In this document: piece after piece, positions 36,707 through 47,969 of the stretch | Layout: each line of letters starts with the position of its first letter | How positions within the stretch are numbered: the first letter of the stretch is position 1 | From: Listeria sp. PSOL-1 | GTDB taxonomy: Bacteria; Bacillota; Bacilli; Lactobacillales; Listeriaceae | Reading direction: 5' to 3' | Length of the DNA stretch: 64,000 bases | Assembly (NCBI RefSeq): GCF_902806445.1 | Contig: NZ_LR760298.1 | Coordinates: 434,001 to 498,000 of the forward strand | Position numbers and translations under genes: made by a program | Notes under the pieces: model-generated | Told to the model about the DNA's origin: nothing | What the model saw: the letters and a program-made list of their open reading frames with translations, nothing else | Database searches by the model: none

Positions 36707-37173
36707 TAGGCTTTAAAAACAGCGGAAAGACGACATTTATAAATCAGCTAATCCATGAATTTAAGCAGGAGTCTTATACTGTGGCTGCATTAAAACATGA
36801 TTATCATGACTTTAACATCGATCATGAGGGCACAGACTCATACAGTTTTCATGTAAGTGGTGCTGATGCAGTTTTAATCGCTTCTTCCAGTCATTATGCT
36901 TTAATGGAAACCCGAGCTGTTCCATTAAAAGAACTACTCAATAAATTACCCAAAACAGATATTGTTTTAATTGAAGGATATAAAGAAGCCCCATTTCCTA
37001 AAGTTGTATTAGTTAATAGCGAAGCAGACTATTTGGAACTGAAGGCAAAAGTTACAACCCCTCTTTATTTTGCCTCAAGATATTCATTAAATAAAAAAGA
37101 AATTATCAACATTGCTGAAACGTCTCAAAAAGTAGCATTAGCAAAAAAAATTGTCAAGGAGTTTTCACGATGA
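36685..37173 (+). CDS. mobB: Molybdopterin-guanine dinucleotide biosynthesis accessory protein
   Basis: A 162-residue GTP-binding protein with the P-loop GFKNSGKTTF and the MobB motifs ALKHDYHDFNIDHEGTDSY and VLIEGYKEAPFPKV. It assists MobA in guanylating the cofactor. It starts inside moeA and overlaps moaE by four bases (ATGA), a sign of close translational coupling. The presence of MobA and MobB implies that the organism uses a guanine-dinucleotide form of the cofactor. Confidence 0.93.
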   Translation: MAVIIQVIGFKNSGKTTFINQLIHEFKQESYTVAALKHDYHDFNIDHEGTDSYSFHVSGADAVLIASSSHYALMETRAVPLKELLNKLPKTDIVLIEGYKEAPFPKVVLVNSEADYLELKAKVTTPLYFASRYSLNKKEIINIAETSQKVALAKKIVKEFSR

Positions 37174-37592
37174 TCCACGTTGAATTAACAACATCAGAAA
37201 TTAAGATAGAGCCGCTTTATCAAAAATTAATTGACCCGAAGTTTGGTGGAATGAATGTTTTTTGTGGGACGATTCGCGAATGGACAGGTGACGTGCAGAC
37301 AAAGCGTATACGCTATACTGCTTATGAAGCGATGGCTCTTTCTGAACTAGAAAAAATGGCTAATGAGGTAGCAGATAAATATCAAGCTAATGTAGTCATT
37401 GTTCACCGCCTTGGGTTGTTGAATCTTACGGATATTGCTGTTTTTATTGGTGTTGCAACAGGACATCGAGCAGAAAGTTATGAAGCCTCGCGCTCTATTA
37501 TTGAGAGCTTGAAAGAAAAAGTGCCAATTTGGAAAGAAGAATTTGATACGGATAAAATAAGATGGGGTGGCATAAGAGATGACAACAATTAA
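37170..37592 (+). CDS. moaE: Molybdopterin synthase catalytic subunit
   Basis: A 140-residue large subunit of molybdopterin synthase, which with thiocarboxylated MoaD adds the dithiolene sulfurs to precursor Z. Signatures: NVFCGTIREWTG, IRYTAYEAMA, VVIVHRLGLLNLTDIAV and KEKVPIWKEEF with the active-site lysines. It overlaps mobB by four bases and moaD by 14 bases. Confidence 0.95.
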   Translation: MIHVELTTSEIKIEPLYQKLIDPKFGGMNVFCGTIREWTGDVQTKRIRYTAYEAMALSELEKMANEVADKYQANVVIVHRLGLLNLTDIAVFIGVATGHRAESYEASRSIIESLKEKVPIWKEEFDTDKIRWGGIRDDNN

Positions 37593-37821
37593 ATTTTTTG
37601 CTTTTTTGCCAGAAAAGATTGGTAAGCAAGAAGTTAACTTAAATTTAGCTGGGTGTAATACAGTTGGCGAAGTACGTGATCTAATCAGTCGAGAATTCCC
37701 TGAAATCGCCATTGATCTAGCAAAATGTATGATTGCTGTTGATATGGAATTTAAACAAGATAGTGATGTATTGGATCACCCAAGTGAAATAGCTGTCATT
37801 CCACCAGTGAGCGGTGGTTAA
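37579..37821 (+). CDS. moaD: Molybdopterin synthase sulfur carrier subunit
   Basis: An 80-residue ubiquitin-like protein ending in the required diglycine (IPPVSGG), which MoeB adenylates and which then carries the sulfur as a thiocarboxylate. It begins inside moaE with a 14-base overlap, so the stoichiometry of the two synthase subunits is likely coupled. Confidence 0.95.
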   Translation: MTTIKFFAFLPEKIGKQEVNLNLAGCNTVGEVRDLISREFPEIAIDLAKCMIAVDMEFKQDSDVLDHPSEIAVIPPVSGG

Positions 37822-37843
37822 ACTTTAAAAGACGGAGGGAAAA

Positions 37844-38317
37844 ATGGATAAGCTGACCCACTTTAATCAAGAAAATCGAGCACAAATGGTTGATGTCACA
37901 AAAAAAGATGAAACAAATCGAAAAGCAATAGCTAGTAGCGTGATTAAAATGAAAAGTGAAACCCTAAAACGCATCACTGAAGGTCGAGTTGAAAAAGGAG
38001 ATGTACTTGCCGTTGCTCAAGTTGCTGGGATTATGGCTGCTAAAAAAACGAGTGAACTTATCCCGATGTGCCATCCATTGATGACAACAAAAGCTGATAT
38101 TTCTTTTTCTGACAATGGCATAGATACAATCATCGTTCAAAGCGAAGTCGTAACCGTTGGCAAAACCGGCGTTGAAATGGAAGCTCTCACTGCTGTTACA
38201 GTAGCTGCTTTAACGATTTATGATATGTGTAAAGCCATGGATAAAGGCATGATCATTGAGAAGACGTATTTAATCGAAAAAACAGGTGGCAAAAGCGGCA
38301 CATTTCGTGCCGAATAA
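37844..38317 (+). CDS. moaC: Cyclic pyranopterin monophosphate synthase
   Basis: A 157-residue enzyme that converts the MoaA product to cyclic pyranopterin monophosphate. Conserved segments: [56 protein letters not shown] and [19 protein letters not shown] site precedes the ATG. It sits between moaD and moaA in the main moeA-to-moaA operon. Confidence 0.96.
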   Translation: MDKLTHFNQENRAQMVDVTKKDETNRKAIASSVIKMKSETLKRITEGRVEKGDVLAVAQVAGIMAAKKTSELIPMCHPLMTTKADISFSDNGIDTIIVQSEVVTVGKTGVEMEALTAVTVAALTIYDMCKAMDKGMIIEKTYLIEKTGGKSGTFRAE

Positions 38318-38346
38318 AAATTTGGCCATTTGGGGAGGTAAACATT

Positions 38347-39348
38347 ATGCAAGAATTAAATGATCGTTTCGGAAGGCGTCATGATTATATTCGAATTTCT
38401 GTTACAGATCGCTGCAATTTACGCTGTGTTTATTGTATGCCAGAAGAAGGCTTAAAATTTTTACCACATGAAAAAGTACTTTCAAGCACAGAAATTATTG
38501 ACTTTATGAAAATTATGGTTCAGTTTGGTATAAAAAAAGTGCGGATTACAGGCGGTGAACCTCTTCTTAGAACGGATATCGTTGAGATTATTGCTGGGAT
38601 TAGCGCTATACCTGAAGTGGAGGATATTGCTATCACTACAAATGCAATGTATTTGGCAAAAAAAGCAAAAGCATTGAAAGAAGCAGGTTTAACACGTGTT
38701 AATATCAGTTTGGATTCACTTCAAGCTGACCGATTCAAGGAAATAACACGCGGCGGCAGACTTCAAAAAGTGATTGAAGGCATTAATAAAGCAGAGGAAA
38801 TTGGCTTTTTTCCTATTAAATTAAATGTCGTCTTAATTAAAGGACAAAATGACGATGAAATCCTTAATTTTCTTAAGTTTACTCAGGATAAAGAGATCAA
38901 TATTCGTTTTATTGAATATATGCCAATTGGGCAATCTGGAGATAGTTGGAAAGAAAAATACCTTTCGCTTGAAACCATTTTTGATGTATGTAAAAAAGCA
39001 GGATTATCTTATGAGCCGGTGGATACAATTTCTGGAAATGGTCCGTCCGAAAATTTCCGTTTAAACCGTGCCAAAGGGACATTTGGCTTAATTCATCCCG
39101 TAAGTTCTCATTTTTGTGATCGCTGCAATCGGTTACGCTTAACAGCAGATGGTTATATTAAGGCGTGTCTTTATTGGGATGAAGAATTAAATATTAGACC
39201 CTTTATTAAAGAGCCAGAAAAGTTGATAGCAATTGTTCAAGAAGCCATTGATACAAAGCCTGAAAATCATGAAATGGCTCTTAAACTTCAAGGTGAAGAA
39301 ACAAGCCATAAACCAACTTGGCGCCGAATGAGCCAAATTGGTGGTTAA
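38347..39348 (+). CDS. moaA: GTP 3',8-cyclase (radical SAM)
   Basis: A 333-residue radical SAM enzyme that rearranges GTP in the first committed step of molybdenum cofactor synthesis. The N-terminal cluster motif is [17 protein letters not shown]. The C-terminal cluster is [20 protein letters not shown], with the usual three cysteines. The C-terminus ends with double glycine (QIGG), which is needed for activity in MoaA. A GGGGAGG site precedes the ATG. It is the last gene of the operon. Confidence 0.96.
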   Translation: MQELNDRFGRRHDYIRISVTDRCNLRCVYCMPEEGLKFLPHEKVLSSTEIIDFMKIMVQFGIKKVRITGGEPLLRTDIVEIIAGISAIPEVEDIAITTNAMYLAKKAKALKEAGLTRVNISLDSLQADRFKEITRGGRLQKVIEGINKAEEIGFFPIKLNVVLIKGQNDDEILNFLKFTQDKEINIRFIEYMPIGQSGDSWKEKYLSLETIFDVCKKAGLSYEPVDTISGNGPSENFRLNRAKGTFGLIHPVSSHFCDRCNRLRLTADGYIKACLYWDEELNIRPFIKEPEKLIAIVQEAIDTKPENHEMALKLQGEETSHKPTWRRMSQIGG

Positions 39349-39390
39349 AGATGAATATAAACGAAATATACCGATAACAAACGTTCACAG

Positions 39391-39450
39391 TTGCAGGTTT
39401 TGATCGTTTGCGTTATATGCTCTGTTTCCGGCTGCTATCAAGACCTGCAA
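39391..39450. repeat. Hairpin between moaA and moaB, possible repeat-family relative (R5)
   Basis: TTGCAGGTTTTGAT pairs with ATCAAGACCTGCAA (one mismatch) around a 32-base loop. A downstream ACATGTCGTTCTC string is loosely like the ACATGTCGAATAACG flank of other copies, and TTGCAGACTTGATC also occurs in R7. Membership in the repeat family is tentative. It lies between two convergent stop codons and may end both transcripts. Confidence 0.5.
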
Positions 39451-39486
39451 ATCCAAACATGTCGTTCTCAAGATGTGGCATTAAAT

Positions 39487-39975
39487 CTATTTATGCCGTT
39501 CAAAGTAAACATGAGGGAGCTCAGGCAAAATTAACCGTTCCATTGCAGTTGAACAAGCATTTTTTGAACCAGGTAAACAAAAAAGCAATACATTTTCTGC
39601 AGTAAATCCAGCAAAGGCTCGTGAAAGGATGGCGCGACTCCCAATTTCGTTAAAACTCAACATCCGGAAAATTTCGCCAAATCCTGGAATTTCCTGTTGT
39701 ATTTGGTCTTTTAAAGCTTCATAGGTCACATCACGCCTAGCAATCCCTGTACCGCCATTTGTAATTAAACAAAAAACACCTTTGTCTTTTAATTGTGTCA
39801 AACCGGTATGAATTTCCCTTAGCTCATCTTTAACGACAATGCGTGCTAGACAAGTATGTCCTGCATTTTTTAATTTCTGTTCAATTAGCGCTCCACTTTG
39901 GTCAGTTACTAGATCGCGTGTATCACTAATCGTCAAAACACCACATTGAACCGAGGTAAATGTTTGAACTTCCAA
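39487..39975 (-). CDS. moaB: Molybdenum cofactor biosynthesis protein MoaB (MogA-like)
   Basis: A 162-residue MoCF-fold protein that adenylates molybdopterin before MoeA inserts molybdate. Signatures: CGVLTISDTRDLVTDQSG, ITNGGTGIARRDVTYEALK and LPGSKNACSTAMERLILPEL. It starts with TTG seven bases after GGGAGG. It is co-directional with moeB, 12 bases apart. Confidence 0.94.
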   Translation of the reverse strand: MEVQTFTSVQCGVLTISDTRDLVTDQSGALIEQKLKNAGHTCLARIVVKDELREIHTGLTQLKDKGVFCLITNGGTGIARRDVTYEALKDQIQQEIPGFGEIFRMLSFNEIGSRAILSRAFAGFTAENVLLFCLPGSKNACSTAMERLILPELPHVYFERHK

Positions 39976-39987
39976 AGCAAGACCTCC

Positions 39988-40992
39988 CTAATTAAAAAAA
40001 TGTTGATATATTTTCTTTGCTTGCAGTAAGTCAGACGTCCCGTGAAGATATACACGTCCATTCTTAAAAATAGAAAATTGATAATTTTGGTAAGAAAAAG
40101 TAAGGATAAAAGGATTTTCCGTAAATAGGATTTGTTCCTTATTTAGTAATCGCTTAATTTCCTTAAAATCTGCTTCTGCTCCTTCTTGCAACCTAAACTG
40201 AACCGTATCACGACCACAAAGTGAAGTAGGTTGGTCAAAAAAATTAATGGCTCTTTTTTTTCGATTAAGCCCACAACTAGGACAATCGGAACGCTTCAGT
40301 ACATTCAGTTTTTGAAATGTCATTTGCCAATTATCAAGCTGATAATAAAGATTGTATTTGAATGAAGGATCAATCAGCATCCGCATAAGAAGCGAAACTT
40401 GGAATCCAGCAAGAATAGGGATTAATGCACCGTTTACGCCAATAATATCACAACTTGCTTCATTGGTTTGAGGCGTTTCACCAATCAAACAAGTCAGACA
40501 AGCTGATTTGTTGGGTAAAATTGGCATCACATTAGCAAAATTTCCCGCACAAGAAGTGAAAACCCAAGGAATCTCAAATTCGAGGCAGAAGTCATTTAAC
40601 ATCCTTCGCGTAGAAAAATTATCTGTGCAATCAAGCACTGCAGTAACTTCATTTTTTAGAAGTGACAATGTTTCCATCGTGGCTTCATCAACAATAGCAG
40701 TAATGGCAATCTCGTGATTTATTTCTTGTAAATGTTCTTTAGCGGCATAGGCTTTTGGCAATTTCATAGCGACATCAGCTTCTGTAAATAACGATTGTCT
40801 TTGCAAGTTGGAGAGCTCAACAAAATCGCGATCAATTAAAATTAGTTTATGAACACCCATTCTTGCTAAAATTTCAGCAGCATAAGAACCAGTGGCCCCC
40901 ACGCCAACAATAAGGATCGTTGCTTGCGCTAATTTTTCCTGACCAGCTAGGCCAATTTCTTTTACGCGTATTTGTCTATCGTAGCGGTTCAT
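39988..40992 (-). CDS. moeB: Molybdopterin-synthase adenylyltransferase (MoeB/ThiF family)
   Basis: A 334-residue E1-like enzyme that adenylates the C-terminus of MoaD. The nucleotide-binding motif is ILIVGVGATGSYAAEILARMG, with the arginine and aspartate loop DRDFVELSNLQRQSLF, and zinc cysteines in CLTCLIG and CPSCG. A C-terminal extension of about 80 residues follows where some homologues carry a rhodanese domain; I cannot see an active-site rhodanese cysteine loop. It may also serve ThiS. GGAGG precedes the ATG. Confidence 0.92.
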   Translation of the reverse strand: MNRYDRQIRVKEIGLAGQEKLAQATILIVGVGATGSYAAEILARMGVHKLILIDRDFVELSNLQRQSLFTEADVAMKLPKAYAAKEHLQEINHEIAITAIVDEATMETLSLLKNEVTAVLDCTDNFSTRRMLNDFCLEFEIPWVFTSCAGNFANVMPILPNKSACLTCLIGETPQTNEASCDIIGVNGALIPILAGFQVSLLMRMLIDPSFKYNLYYQLDNWQMTFQKLNVLKRSDCPSCGLNRKKRAINFFDQPTSLCGRDTVQFRLQEGAEADFKEIKRLLNKEQILFTENPFILTFSYQNYQFSIFKNGRVYLHGTSDLLQAKKIYQHFFN

Positions 40993-41008
40993 TATCTTTC
41001 CTCCATCG

Positions 41009-41560
41009 TTAACTTAAAACATCGACATCTGGTGGCAAATGGTTCGGATTTTCTTTGTTAATGTGGTCATAGAACATAATGCCATTAATGTGATCAATTT
41101 CGTGCTGGACAACGATTGCTGGGTAATCACGAAGTTTAAACTTAAGTGGTGTACCATTTTCATCAAACGCTTCAATTGTTATCCGCTCATTTCGGATGAC
41201 ATATCCGGGGACTTCACGATCTACAGACAAGCAACCTTCACCACCTGCAAGGCAAGCTTCTTGTACAGAATAGCTGCGGATTTTAGGGTTATATAGCACG
41301 TGGCTGTAGGTTTTGTCATTTTCGTCTTGCAGATGAATCGCGATTATTCGTTTAGAAACACCAAGCTGCGGTGCTGCAAGACCAACGCCGCCACGAAGTC
41401 CATATTTTTTAGCTAATTCTTCATCTTGGCTATTTTTTAAAAATGCAAGCATCTCATGCCCGAGTTTTTTTTCTTCGTCTGAAAGCGGAAAGGTAACTGG
41501 TTCAGCAATTTCACGTAACACGGGGTTACCTTCGCGAACAATATCTTTCATAAGGATCAT
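41009..41560 (-). CDS. def: Peptide deformylase
   Basis: A 183-residue metalloenzyme that removes the formyl group from nascent proteins. The three motifs are intact: [16 protein letters not shown] and [12 protein letters not shown]. The length and insertions are those of Gram-positive type II deformylases. Of two nearby ATG codons I use the one at 41560, eight bases after AGGAG, giving the family-typical N-terminus [19 protein letters not shown]. Confidence 0.96.
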   Translation of the reverse strand: MILMKDIVREGNPVLREIAEPVTFPLSDEEKKLGHEMLAFLKNSQDEELAKKYGLRGGVGLAAPQLGVSKRIIAIHLQDENDKTYSHVLYNPKIRSYSVQEACLAGGEGCLSVDREVPGYVIRNERITIEAFDENGTPLKFKLRDYPAIVVQHEIDHINGIMFYDHINKENPNHLPPDVDVLS

Positions 41561-41754
41561 TCATTAATCTCTCCTGTTCATCTTGACTTATTTCTTATTC
41601 TAACAAAAAGTATTAAAAAAAGGAATGGATTGATTTTTATTCATCAAGTCTTCTTATTCCAACTTTATTTTAAAAAATAACAATAGAATAAAAACGAACT
41701 TAACAATAGGAGCGGCTTTAATTGTTCGTTAAATTATCGATGTAAAAATAATAG

Positions 41755-41776
41755 TAGTTTGTGAATTCACAAACTA
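41755..41776. promoter_or_regulatory. 22-bp perfect palindrome, candidate operator upstream of pdhA
   Basis: The two 11-base halves TAGTTTGTGAA and TTCACAAACTA are exact reverse complements. The site ends two bases before the -35 of a promoter candidate, a typical activator or repressor position. It is close to, but not the same as, Rex and CRP/FNR half-site arrangements: TTGTGAA and TTCACAA abut without the four-base Rex spacer. Confidence 0.6.
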
Positions 41777-41778
41777 AA

Positions 41779-41969
41779 TTGACGTAATGATAGGGGTTTC
41801 AATATAAATGAGATAACTTGCGGTTTGTAATATTATATAACAGATTCATTAGAATAAGCTGATTTATAATACAGAGAAAGAAACCGAATAATATTGATAT
41901 TTCAACGTTTGTAAGCGCGGGAGTATTTAAGTTCATTGTATTGACTTCATTCAAAGCATAGTGTAAATT
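41779..41969 (+). promoter_or_regulatory. Two candidate promoters for pdhABCD
   Basis: P1: TTGACG (41779-41784), 18 bp, TATAAA (41803-41808). P2: TTGACT (41941-41946), 17 bp, TAAATT (41964-41969). Both leave a long leader before pdhA at 42259. Confidence 0.5.
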
Positions 41970-42234
41970 TAAAGAAGGAGATTAGTGTATTAGTTCAAAT
42001 GAAATCCTTTTAAAACAGTTTTTCTCTATAAATAAAACGCATGTTGATTGGTGTTTGTGAAACAATCTGCTAAATACATTTTTTCACAGATGGATGATGT
42101 TTTCCATCGCTTTGTTATGGGAAAATGATAAAAGTCTGATCATTTAGAGGCATCTAAATAAAGGAACATTAATACGCAATCAAAATTATCTAGCAAAATA
42201 AATGCTTACGTATTTATTTTAACCGCTAAATTGA

Positions 42235-43374
<1,140 letters not shown>

Positions 43375-43376
43375 TC

Positions 43377-44354
43377 ATGGCGCAAAAAACAATGATTCAA
43401 GCGATTACAGATGCGCTTGCAGATGAACTAAAAATTGACGAAAACGTCTTGGTTTTTGGTGAAGACGTAGGTAAAAATGGCGGAGTTTTCCGTGCTACTG
43501 AAGGACTTCAAGATGAATTTGGTGAGGAGCGCGTGTTTGATACACCTCTTGCAGAATCTGGTATTGGTGGCCTTGCTATTGGCTTTGCGCTTGAAGGTTT
43601 TCGTCCAGTTGCTGAGATTCAATTTTTCGGTTTTGTTTTTGAAGTCATGGACTCAGTTGTTGGGCAAATGGCACGTATGCGTTACCGGACAGGCGGCACA
43701 CGTACAGCACCAATAACTGTTCGCGCTCCGTTTGGTGGCGGTGTTCATACACCAGAGCTTCACGCTGATAATTTAGAAGGTTTGATGGCTCAATCACCAG
43801 GTCTAAAAGTGGTTATCCCATCTACACCTTATGACGCAAAAGGCCTATTAATTTCAGCTATCCGTGATAATGATCCTGTTATTTTCTTAGAACACATGAA
43901 GCTTTATCGTTCATTTCGTGAAGAAGTGCCAGAAGGTGAATACACAGTTGAAATTGGTAAGGCAGCTGTTAGACGCGAAGGCACTGATGTAACCATTATT
44001 GCTTATGGTGCAATGGTTCAAGAATCAGTAAAAGCAGCAGAAGCACTTGAAAAAGAAAATATCTCTGCTGAAATTATTGATTTACGTACAATTAGCCCAC
44101 TTGATACAGATACAATCATTGCTTCTGTTAAGAAAACGAATCGTGTAGTCGTTGTACAAGAAGCACAGAAACAAGGCGGAGTTGCAGCAAACGTCATTGC
44201 AGAAATCAATGATCGTGCAATTCTCTCTTTAGAAGCGCCTGTTATGCGTGTTACGGCGCCGGATAGCGTTTTCCCATTCTCTCAAGCGGAAACGGTATGG
44301 CTTCCAAATCACAATGACATTATCGAATGTGTAAAAGAAGTAGTAGCATTCTAG
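43377..44354 (+). CDS. pdhB: Pyruvate dehydrogenase E1 component, beta subunit
   Basis: A 325-residue partner of PdhA with the transketolase-like N-terminal domain ([38 protein letters not shown]) and the C-terminal domain that contacts E2. Its start lies two bases behind the pdhA stop; the ribosome site GAAGGAG is inside pdhA. An 80-base gap to pdhC is the only sizeable space in the operon. Confidence 0.97.
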   Translation: MAQKTMIQAITDALADELKIDENVLVFGEDVGKNGGVFRATEGLQDEFGEERVFDTPLAESGIGGLAIGFALEGFRPVAEIQFFGFVFEVMDSVVGQMARMRYRTGGTRTAPITVRAPFGGGVHTPELHADNLEGLMAQSPGLKVVIPSTPYDAKGLLISAIRDNDPVIFLEHMKLYRSFREEVPEGEYTVEIGKAAVRREGTDVTIIAYGAMVQESVKAAEALEKENISAEIIDLRTISPLDTDTIIASVKKTNRVVVVQEAQKQGGVAANVIAEINDRAILSLEAPVMRVTAPDSVFPFSQAETVWLPNHNDIIECVKEVVAF

Positions 44355-44434
44355 ATTTTTTGTTTGGCTCGTGACATTCGGGTCAAATCGTTTTAGTTTT
44401 AAAGTTTTAATGAAAACAGGAGGCTTAATTAATA

Positions 44435-46057
44435 ATGGCATATTCATTTAAATTACCGGATATTGGTGAAGGTATCCATGAAGGCGAAATCGTTAAGTGG
44501 TTCGTAAAACCTGGCGATAAAATTGAAGAAGATGAATCGCTTTTTGAAGTCCAAAATGACAAATCAGTAGAAGAAATTACTTCTCCAGTAAGTGGAACAG
44601 TAAAAGAAATCAAAGTCCAAGAAGGCGAAGTAGCAACAGTAGGCCAAGTGCTTATTACATTTGATGGTGTAAGTGGCCATGAAAATGATGCTGAAGAAAC
44701 ACCAGCAGAACCTAAAAAAGAAGAAGCACCAAAAGCTTCAGGTCAAAATCAAGGTGTTTACCAATTTAAATTACCAGATATTGGCGAAGGGATTCATGAA
44801 GGCGAAATTGTTAAATGGTTTGTAAAATCTGGCGACAGTGTCGAAGAAGACCAAGCTATTTTTGAAGTCCAAAATGATAAATCAGTAGAAGAAATTACCT
44901 CTCCAGTAGATGGAACGGTAAAAGATATTTTAGTAAATGAAGGTGAAGTAGCAACAGTAGGCCAAGTGCTTATTACTTTTACAGGTGACTTTTCTGATTC
45001 CGAAGATCACTCATCTACACCAGAATCTCCTGCTGAGTCTCCTAAAATGGAAGAAAAACAACCATCACCATCAGCTATCGGTACAAATCAGGTGCCTTCA
45101 GCGAAAAGAGATCCAAACGGTTTAGTTATCGCAATGCCTTCTGTACGTAAATATGCTCGTGAAAAAGATGTTAACATTCAAGAAATTGCTGGTACCGGTA
45201 AAAACAATCGTGTCCTAAAAACTGATATTGATGCGTTCTTAAACGGTGAAGCAGTTTCAGAACCAAATGGTGCATCAACAGCAAATAAAGCAGCTACTAC
45301 CGCTGGAACCGAAACGACAAAAGCAGCACCAAAAACTGTGTCAACAGGTGAAGCTTATCCAGAAACACGCGAAAAACTTTCACCAACTCGTCGTGCAATT
45401 GCAAAAGCAATGGTCAATTCTAAACATACCGCTCCGCATGTAACACTTATGGACGAAATTGAAGTTTCTGCTCTGATGGCTCATCGAAAACGTTTCAAAG
45501 AAGTGGCTGCTGAAAAAGGTGTTAAATTAACATTCTTACCATATATCGTCAAAGCGCTCGTCGCTACTTTGAAAGAATTCCCTGTGCTTAACACAACAAT
45601 GGATGACAGCACGGAAGAATTGGTTTACAAACATTATTACAATATCGGTATTGCGGCTGATACAGATCACGGATTATACGTACCCGTTGTTAAAAATGCC
45701 GATATGAAATCTGTTTTCGCCATCTCAGGTGAAATTAATGAATTAGCCGGCAAAGCACGCGATGGAAAATTAACAGCAGATGAAATGCGTCACGGTTCAG
45801 CAACGATTTCTAATATTGGTTCTGCTGGTGGCCAGTGGTTCACACCAGTTATCAACTATCCTGAAGTCGCTATTTTAGGTGTAGGACGTATTGCTGAAAA
45901 AGCGATTGTTAAAGATGGTGAAATTGTAGCAGCTCCTGTACTTGCTTTATCACTTAGCTTCGACCATCGTGTCATTGATGGCGCTACAGCACAAAAAGCA
46001 ATGAATAACATCAAGCGTTTACTAAATGACCCAGAATTATTACTAATGGAGGCGTAA
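44435..46057 (+). CDS. pdhC: Dihydrolipoamide acetyltransferase (PDH E2) with two lipoyl domains
   Basis: 540 residues: two nearly identical lipoyl domains (about 1-80 and 109-188), each with the lipoylated lysine in [16 protein letters not shown]. Acidic/proline/alanine linkers follow, then a peripheral subunit-binding domain (about 228-268, [20 protein letters not shown]). The catalytic acyltransferase domain ends with [11 protein letters not shown]. The first 60 bases of each lipoyl repeat are highly similar at DNA level, a tandem in-frame duplication. Confidence 0.97.
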   Translation: MAYSFKLPDIGEGIHEGEIVKWFVKPGDKIEEDESLFEVQNDKSVEEITSPVSGTVKEIKVQEGEVATVGQVLITFDGVSGHENDAEETPAEPKKEEAPKASGQNQGVYQFKLPDIGEGIHEGEIVKWFVKSGDSVEEDQAIFEVQNDKSVEEITSPVDGTVKDILVNEGEVATVGQVLITFTGDFSDSEDHSSTPESPAESPKMEEKQPSPSAIGTNQVPSAKRDPNGLVIAMPSVRKYAREKDVNIQEIAGTGKNNRVLKTDIDAFLNGEAVSEPNGASTANKAATTAGTETTKAAPKTVSTGEAYPETREKLSPTRRAIAKAMVNSKHTAPHVTLMDEIEVSALMAHRKRFKEVAAEKGVKLTFLPYIVKALVATLKEFPVLNTTMDDSTEELVYKHYYNIGIAADTDHGLYVPVVKNADMKSVFAISGEINELAGKARDGKLTADEMRHGSATISNIGSAGGQWFTPVINYPEVAILGVGRIAEKAIVKDGEIVAAPVLALSLSFDHRVIDGATAQKAMNNIKRLLNDPELLLMEA

Positions 46058-46061
46058 AATA

Positions 46062-47465
46062 ATGGTTGTAGGAGATTTTCCAGAAGAAAGAGATACGATA
46101 GTTATTGGTGCTGGACCTGGTGGTTATGTGGCTGCTATTCGCGCTGCACAACTAGGGCAAAAAGTAACAATTATTGAGAAAGAATATTTTGGCGGTGTTT
46201 GCTTAAATGTAGGGTGTATCCCTTCTAAAGCACTAATTACAGTTGGTCACCGTTTTAAAGAAGCCAGAAATTCTGATAATATGGGAATTCAAGCCAAAGA
46301 CGTTGAGCTTGATTTTACCAAAGCGCAAGAATGGAAAGGTAGCGTCGTTAGTAAGTTAACAAATGGCGTGCGTGCTCTTCTTAAGAAAAATAAAGTAGAA
46401 ATGTTAGAAGGAGAAGCGTTTTTTGTTGATGAGCATTCCCTTCGTGTTATTCATCCTGATTCTGCACAAACGTATACATTTAAAAATGCTATCATTGCAA
46501 CAGGTTCTCGCCCAATCGAAATAACTGGCTTTAAATATGGCAAACGCGTGTTAAGCTCAACTGGCGCACTTGCTCTTCAAGAAGTACCGAAAAAACTCGT
46601 TGTCATTGGTGGCGGTTATATCGGTACTGAACTTGGCGGAGCATTTGCCAATCTAGGTACACAATTAACCATCCTTGAAGGTGGACCTGAAATTTTACCA
46701 ACATATGAAAAAGATATGGTTTCGCTTGTTAAACGTAATTTAAAAGATAAAGATGTTGAAATCGTAACAAAAGCATTGGCTAAATCAGCCGAAGAAACAA
46801 AAGATGGCGTAAAAGTTACTTACGAAGCTGCTGGTGAAACCAAAACCATTGATGCTGATTATGTGTTAGTCACAGTCGGTCGTCGCCCAAATACAGATGA
46901 GCTTGGCTTAGAACAATTAGGTGTAAAAGTAAGTGAACGCGGCTTGATTGAAGTAGACAAACAAGGACGCACAAATGTCCCTAATGTATTTGCTATTGGA
47001 GATATCGTTCCGGGTGTTCCCCTTGCTCATAAAGCAAGCTACGAAGCAAAAGTTGCTGCTGAGGCAATTGCTGGTGAAAAATCAGAAAATGATTATACTG
47101 CATTACCTGCTGTTGTGTTTAGTGATCCTGAACTTGCAACAGTTGGTCTAACTGAAAAAGAAGCAAAAGAAAAAGGCTTTGATGTAAAAACAGCTAAGTT
47201 CCCGTTCGGTGGTAACGGTCGTGCCCTTTCACTTGATGCTCCTGAAGGTTTTGTTCGTCTTGTTACACGTAAAGAAGATGGCTTAGTATTAGGCGCACAA
47301 GTAGCCGGTATGAATGCTTCAGACATTATTACTGAAGTTGGCGTAGCGATTGAAACAAGAATGTCAGCAGAAGATATCGCTTTAGTCATCCATGCCCATC
47401 CATCACTTGGCGAGCTAACAATGGAAGCTGCTGAACTTGCTTTAGGGCGTCCAATTCATATCTAA
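46062..47465 (+). CDS. pdhD: Dihydrolipoamide dehydrogenase (PDH E3)
   Basis: A 467-residue FAD disulfide oxidoreductase that reoxidises lipoamide on PdhC. FAD motif [19 protein letters not shown], redox pair [16 protein letters not shown] site [16 protein letters not shown] and the catalytic HAHPSLGE near the C-terminus are all present. It follows pdhC by four bases and is closed by a terminator. Confidence 0.98.
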   Translation: MVVGDFPEERDTIVIGAGPGGYVAAIRAAQLGQKVTIIEKEYFGGVCLNVGCIPSKALITVGHRFKEARNSDNMGIQAKDVELDFTKAQEWKGSVVSKLTNGVRALLKKNKVEMLEGEAFFVDEHSLRVIHPDSAQTYTFKNAIIATGSRPIEITGFKYGKRVLSSTGALALQEVPKKLVVIGGGYIGTELGGAFANLGTQLTILEGGPEILPTYEKDMVSLVKRNLKDKDVEIVTKALAKSAEETKDGVKVTYEAAGETKTIDADYVLVTVGRRPNTDELGLEQLGVKVSERGLIEVDKQGRTNVPNVFAIGDIVPGVPLAHKASYEAKVAAEAIAGEKSENDYTALPAVVFSDPELATVGLTEKEAKEKGFDVKTAKFPFGGNGRALSLDAPEGFVRLVTRKEDGLVLGAQVAGMNASDIITEVGVAIETRMSAEDIALVIHAHPSLGELTMEAAELALGRPIHI

Positions 47466-47474
47466 ATGAAATCA

Positions 47475-47516
47475 ATACTAGAGGGTTTTTCATCTTAACC
47501 TTCTAGTATTTTTATT
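47475..47516 (+). terminator. Terminator of pdhABCD
   Basis: ATACTAGAGGGTT pairs with AACCTTCTAGTAT (one wobble) around a nine-base loop, followed by a T-rich tail. Confidence 0.9.
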
Positions 47517-47675
47517 TATAATAAACTAGTAAAAATTTTCACATAAAGACATGCACTTCTTTGCTTGTAAACAGCTTGAAAGCCTATCGCTTTTTAAAAC
47601 TGAATATTTTTACATCCTTTGTTTTCGTGATAAAATAAGAGAAGATAAAAGATTTATCAAAGGAGGGGTTTTTGA

Positions 47676-47948
47676 TTGGAATATGGTTATCCGCTTAATC
47701 CTGACTGGACAAATGAAGAAATTACAACAGTCATCGCTTTTTTAGAAGCTGTTGAAAGAGCTTATGAAAAAGGGATAAGCGTGCAAGAAGTTAAAGAAAA
47801 ATACCATGCGTTTAAAGAGGTCGTACCCTCAATTGGAGAAGAAAAGCGTATTGGGAAACAATTTGAAGAAGCAAGTGGATACTCACCTTATCAAGTTATG
47901 CAAAATATCAAGAACGCTACAACAAGTAGAGTGAAAATGCAGCCTTAA
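47676..47948 (+). CDS. UPF0223 family protein (YktA-like)
   Basis: A 90-residue acidic helical protein beginning MEYGYPLNPDWTNEEITTVI and containing YSPYQVMQNIK, matching UPF0223. The function is unknown. It starts with TTG behind AAAGGAGGG. A likely promoter (TTTACA, 16 bp, TAAAAT) lies just upstream at about 47610-47640. The DsbA-like gene follows after 21 bases. Confidence 0.88.
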   Translation: MEYGYPLNPDWTNEEITTVIAFLEAVERAYEKGISVQEVKEKYHAFKEVVPSIGEEKRIGKQFEEASGYSPYQVMQNIKNATTSRVKMQP

Positions 47949-47969
47949 TTTTAAAGGAGGAATGAACCA

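Noticed and set aside
39408-39605. 65-codon open frame between moaA and moaB
   Set aside because: It lies over the R5 hairpin and antisense to the end of moaB, with no ribosome site.
41755-41776. The pdhA palindrome as a Rex box
   Set aside because: Rex sites need about four bases between the TTGTGAA and TTCACAA halves; here the halves abut. Kept as an unassigned operator instead.
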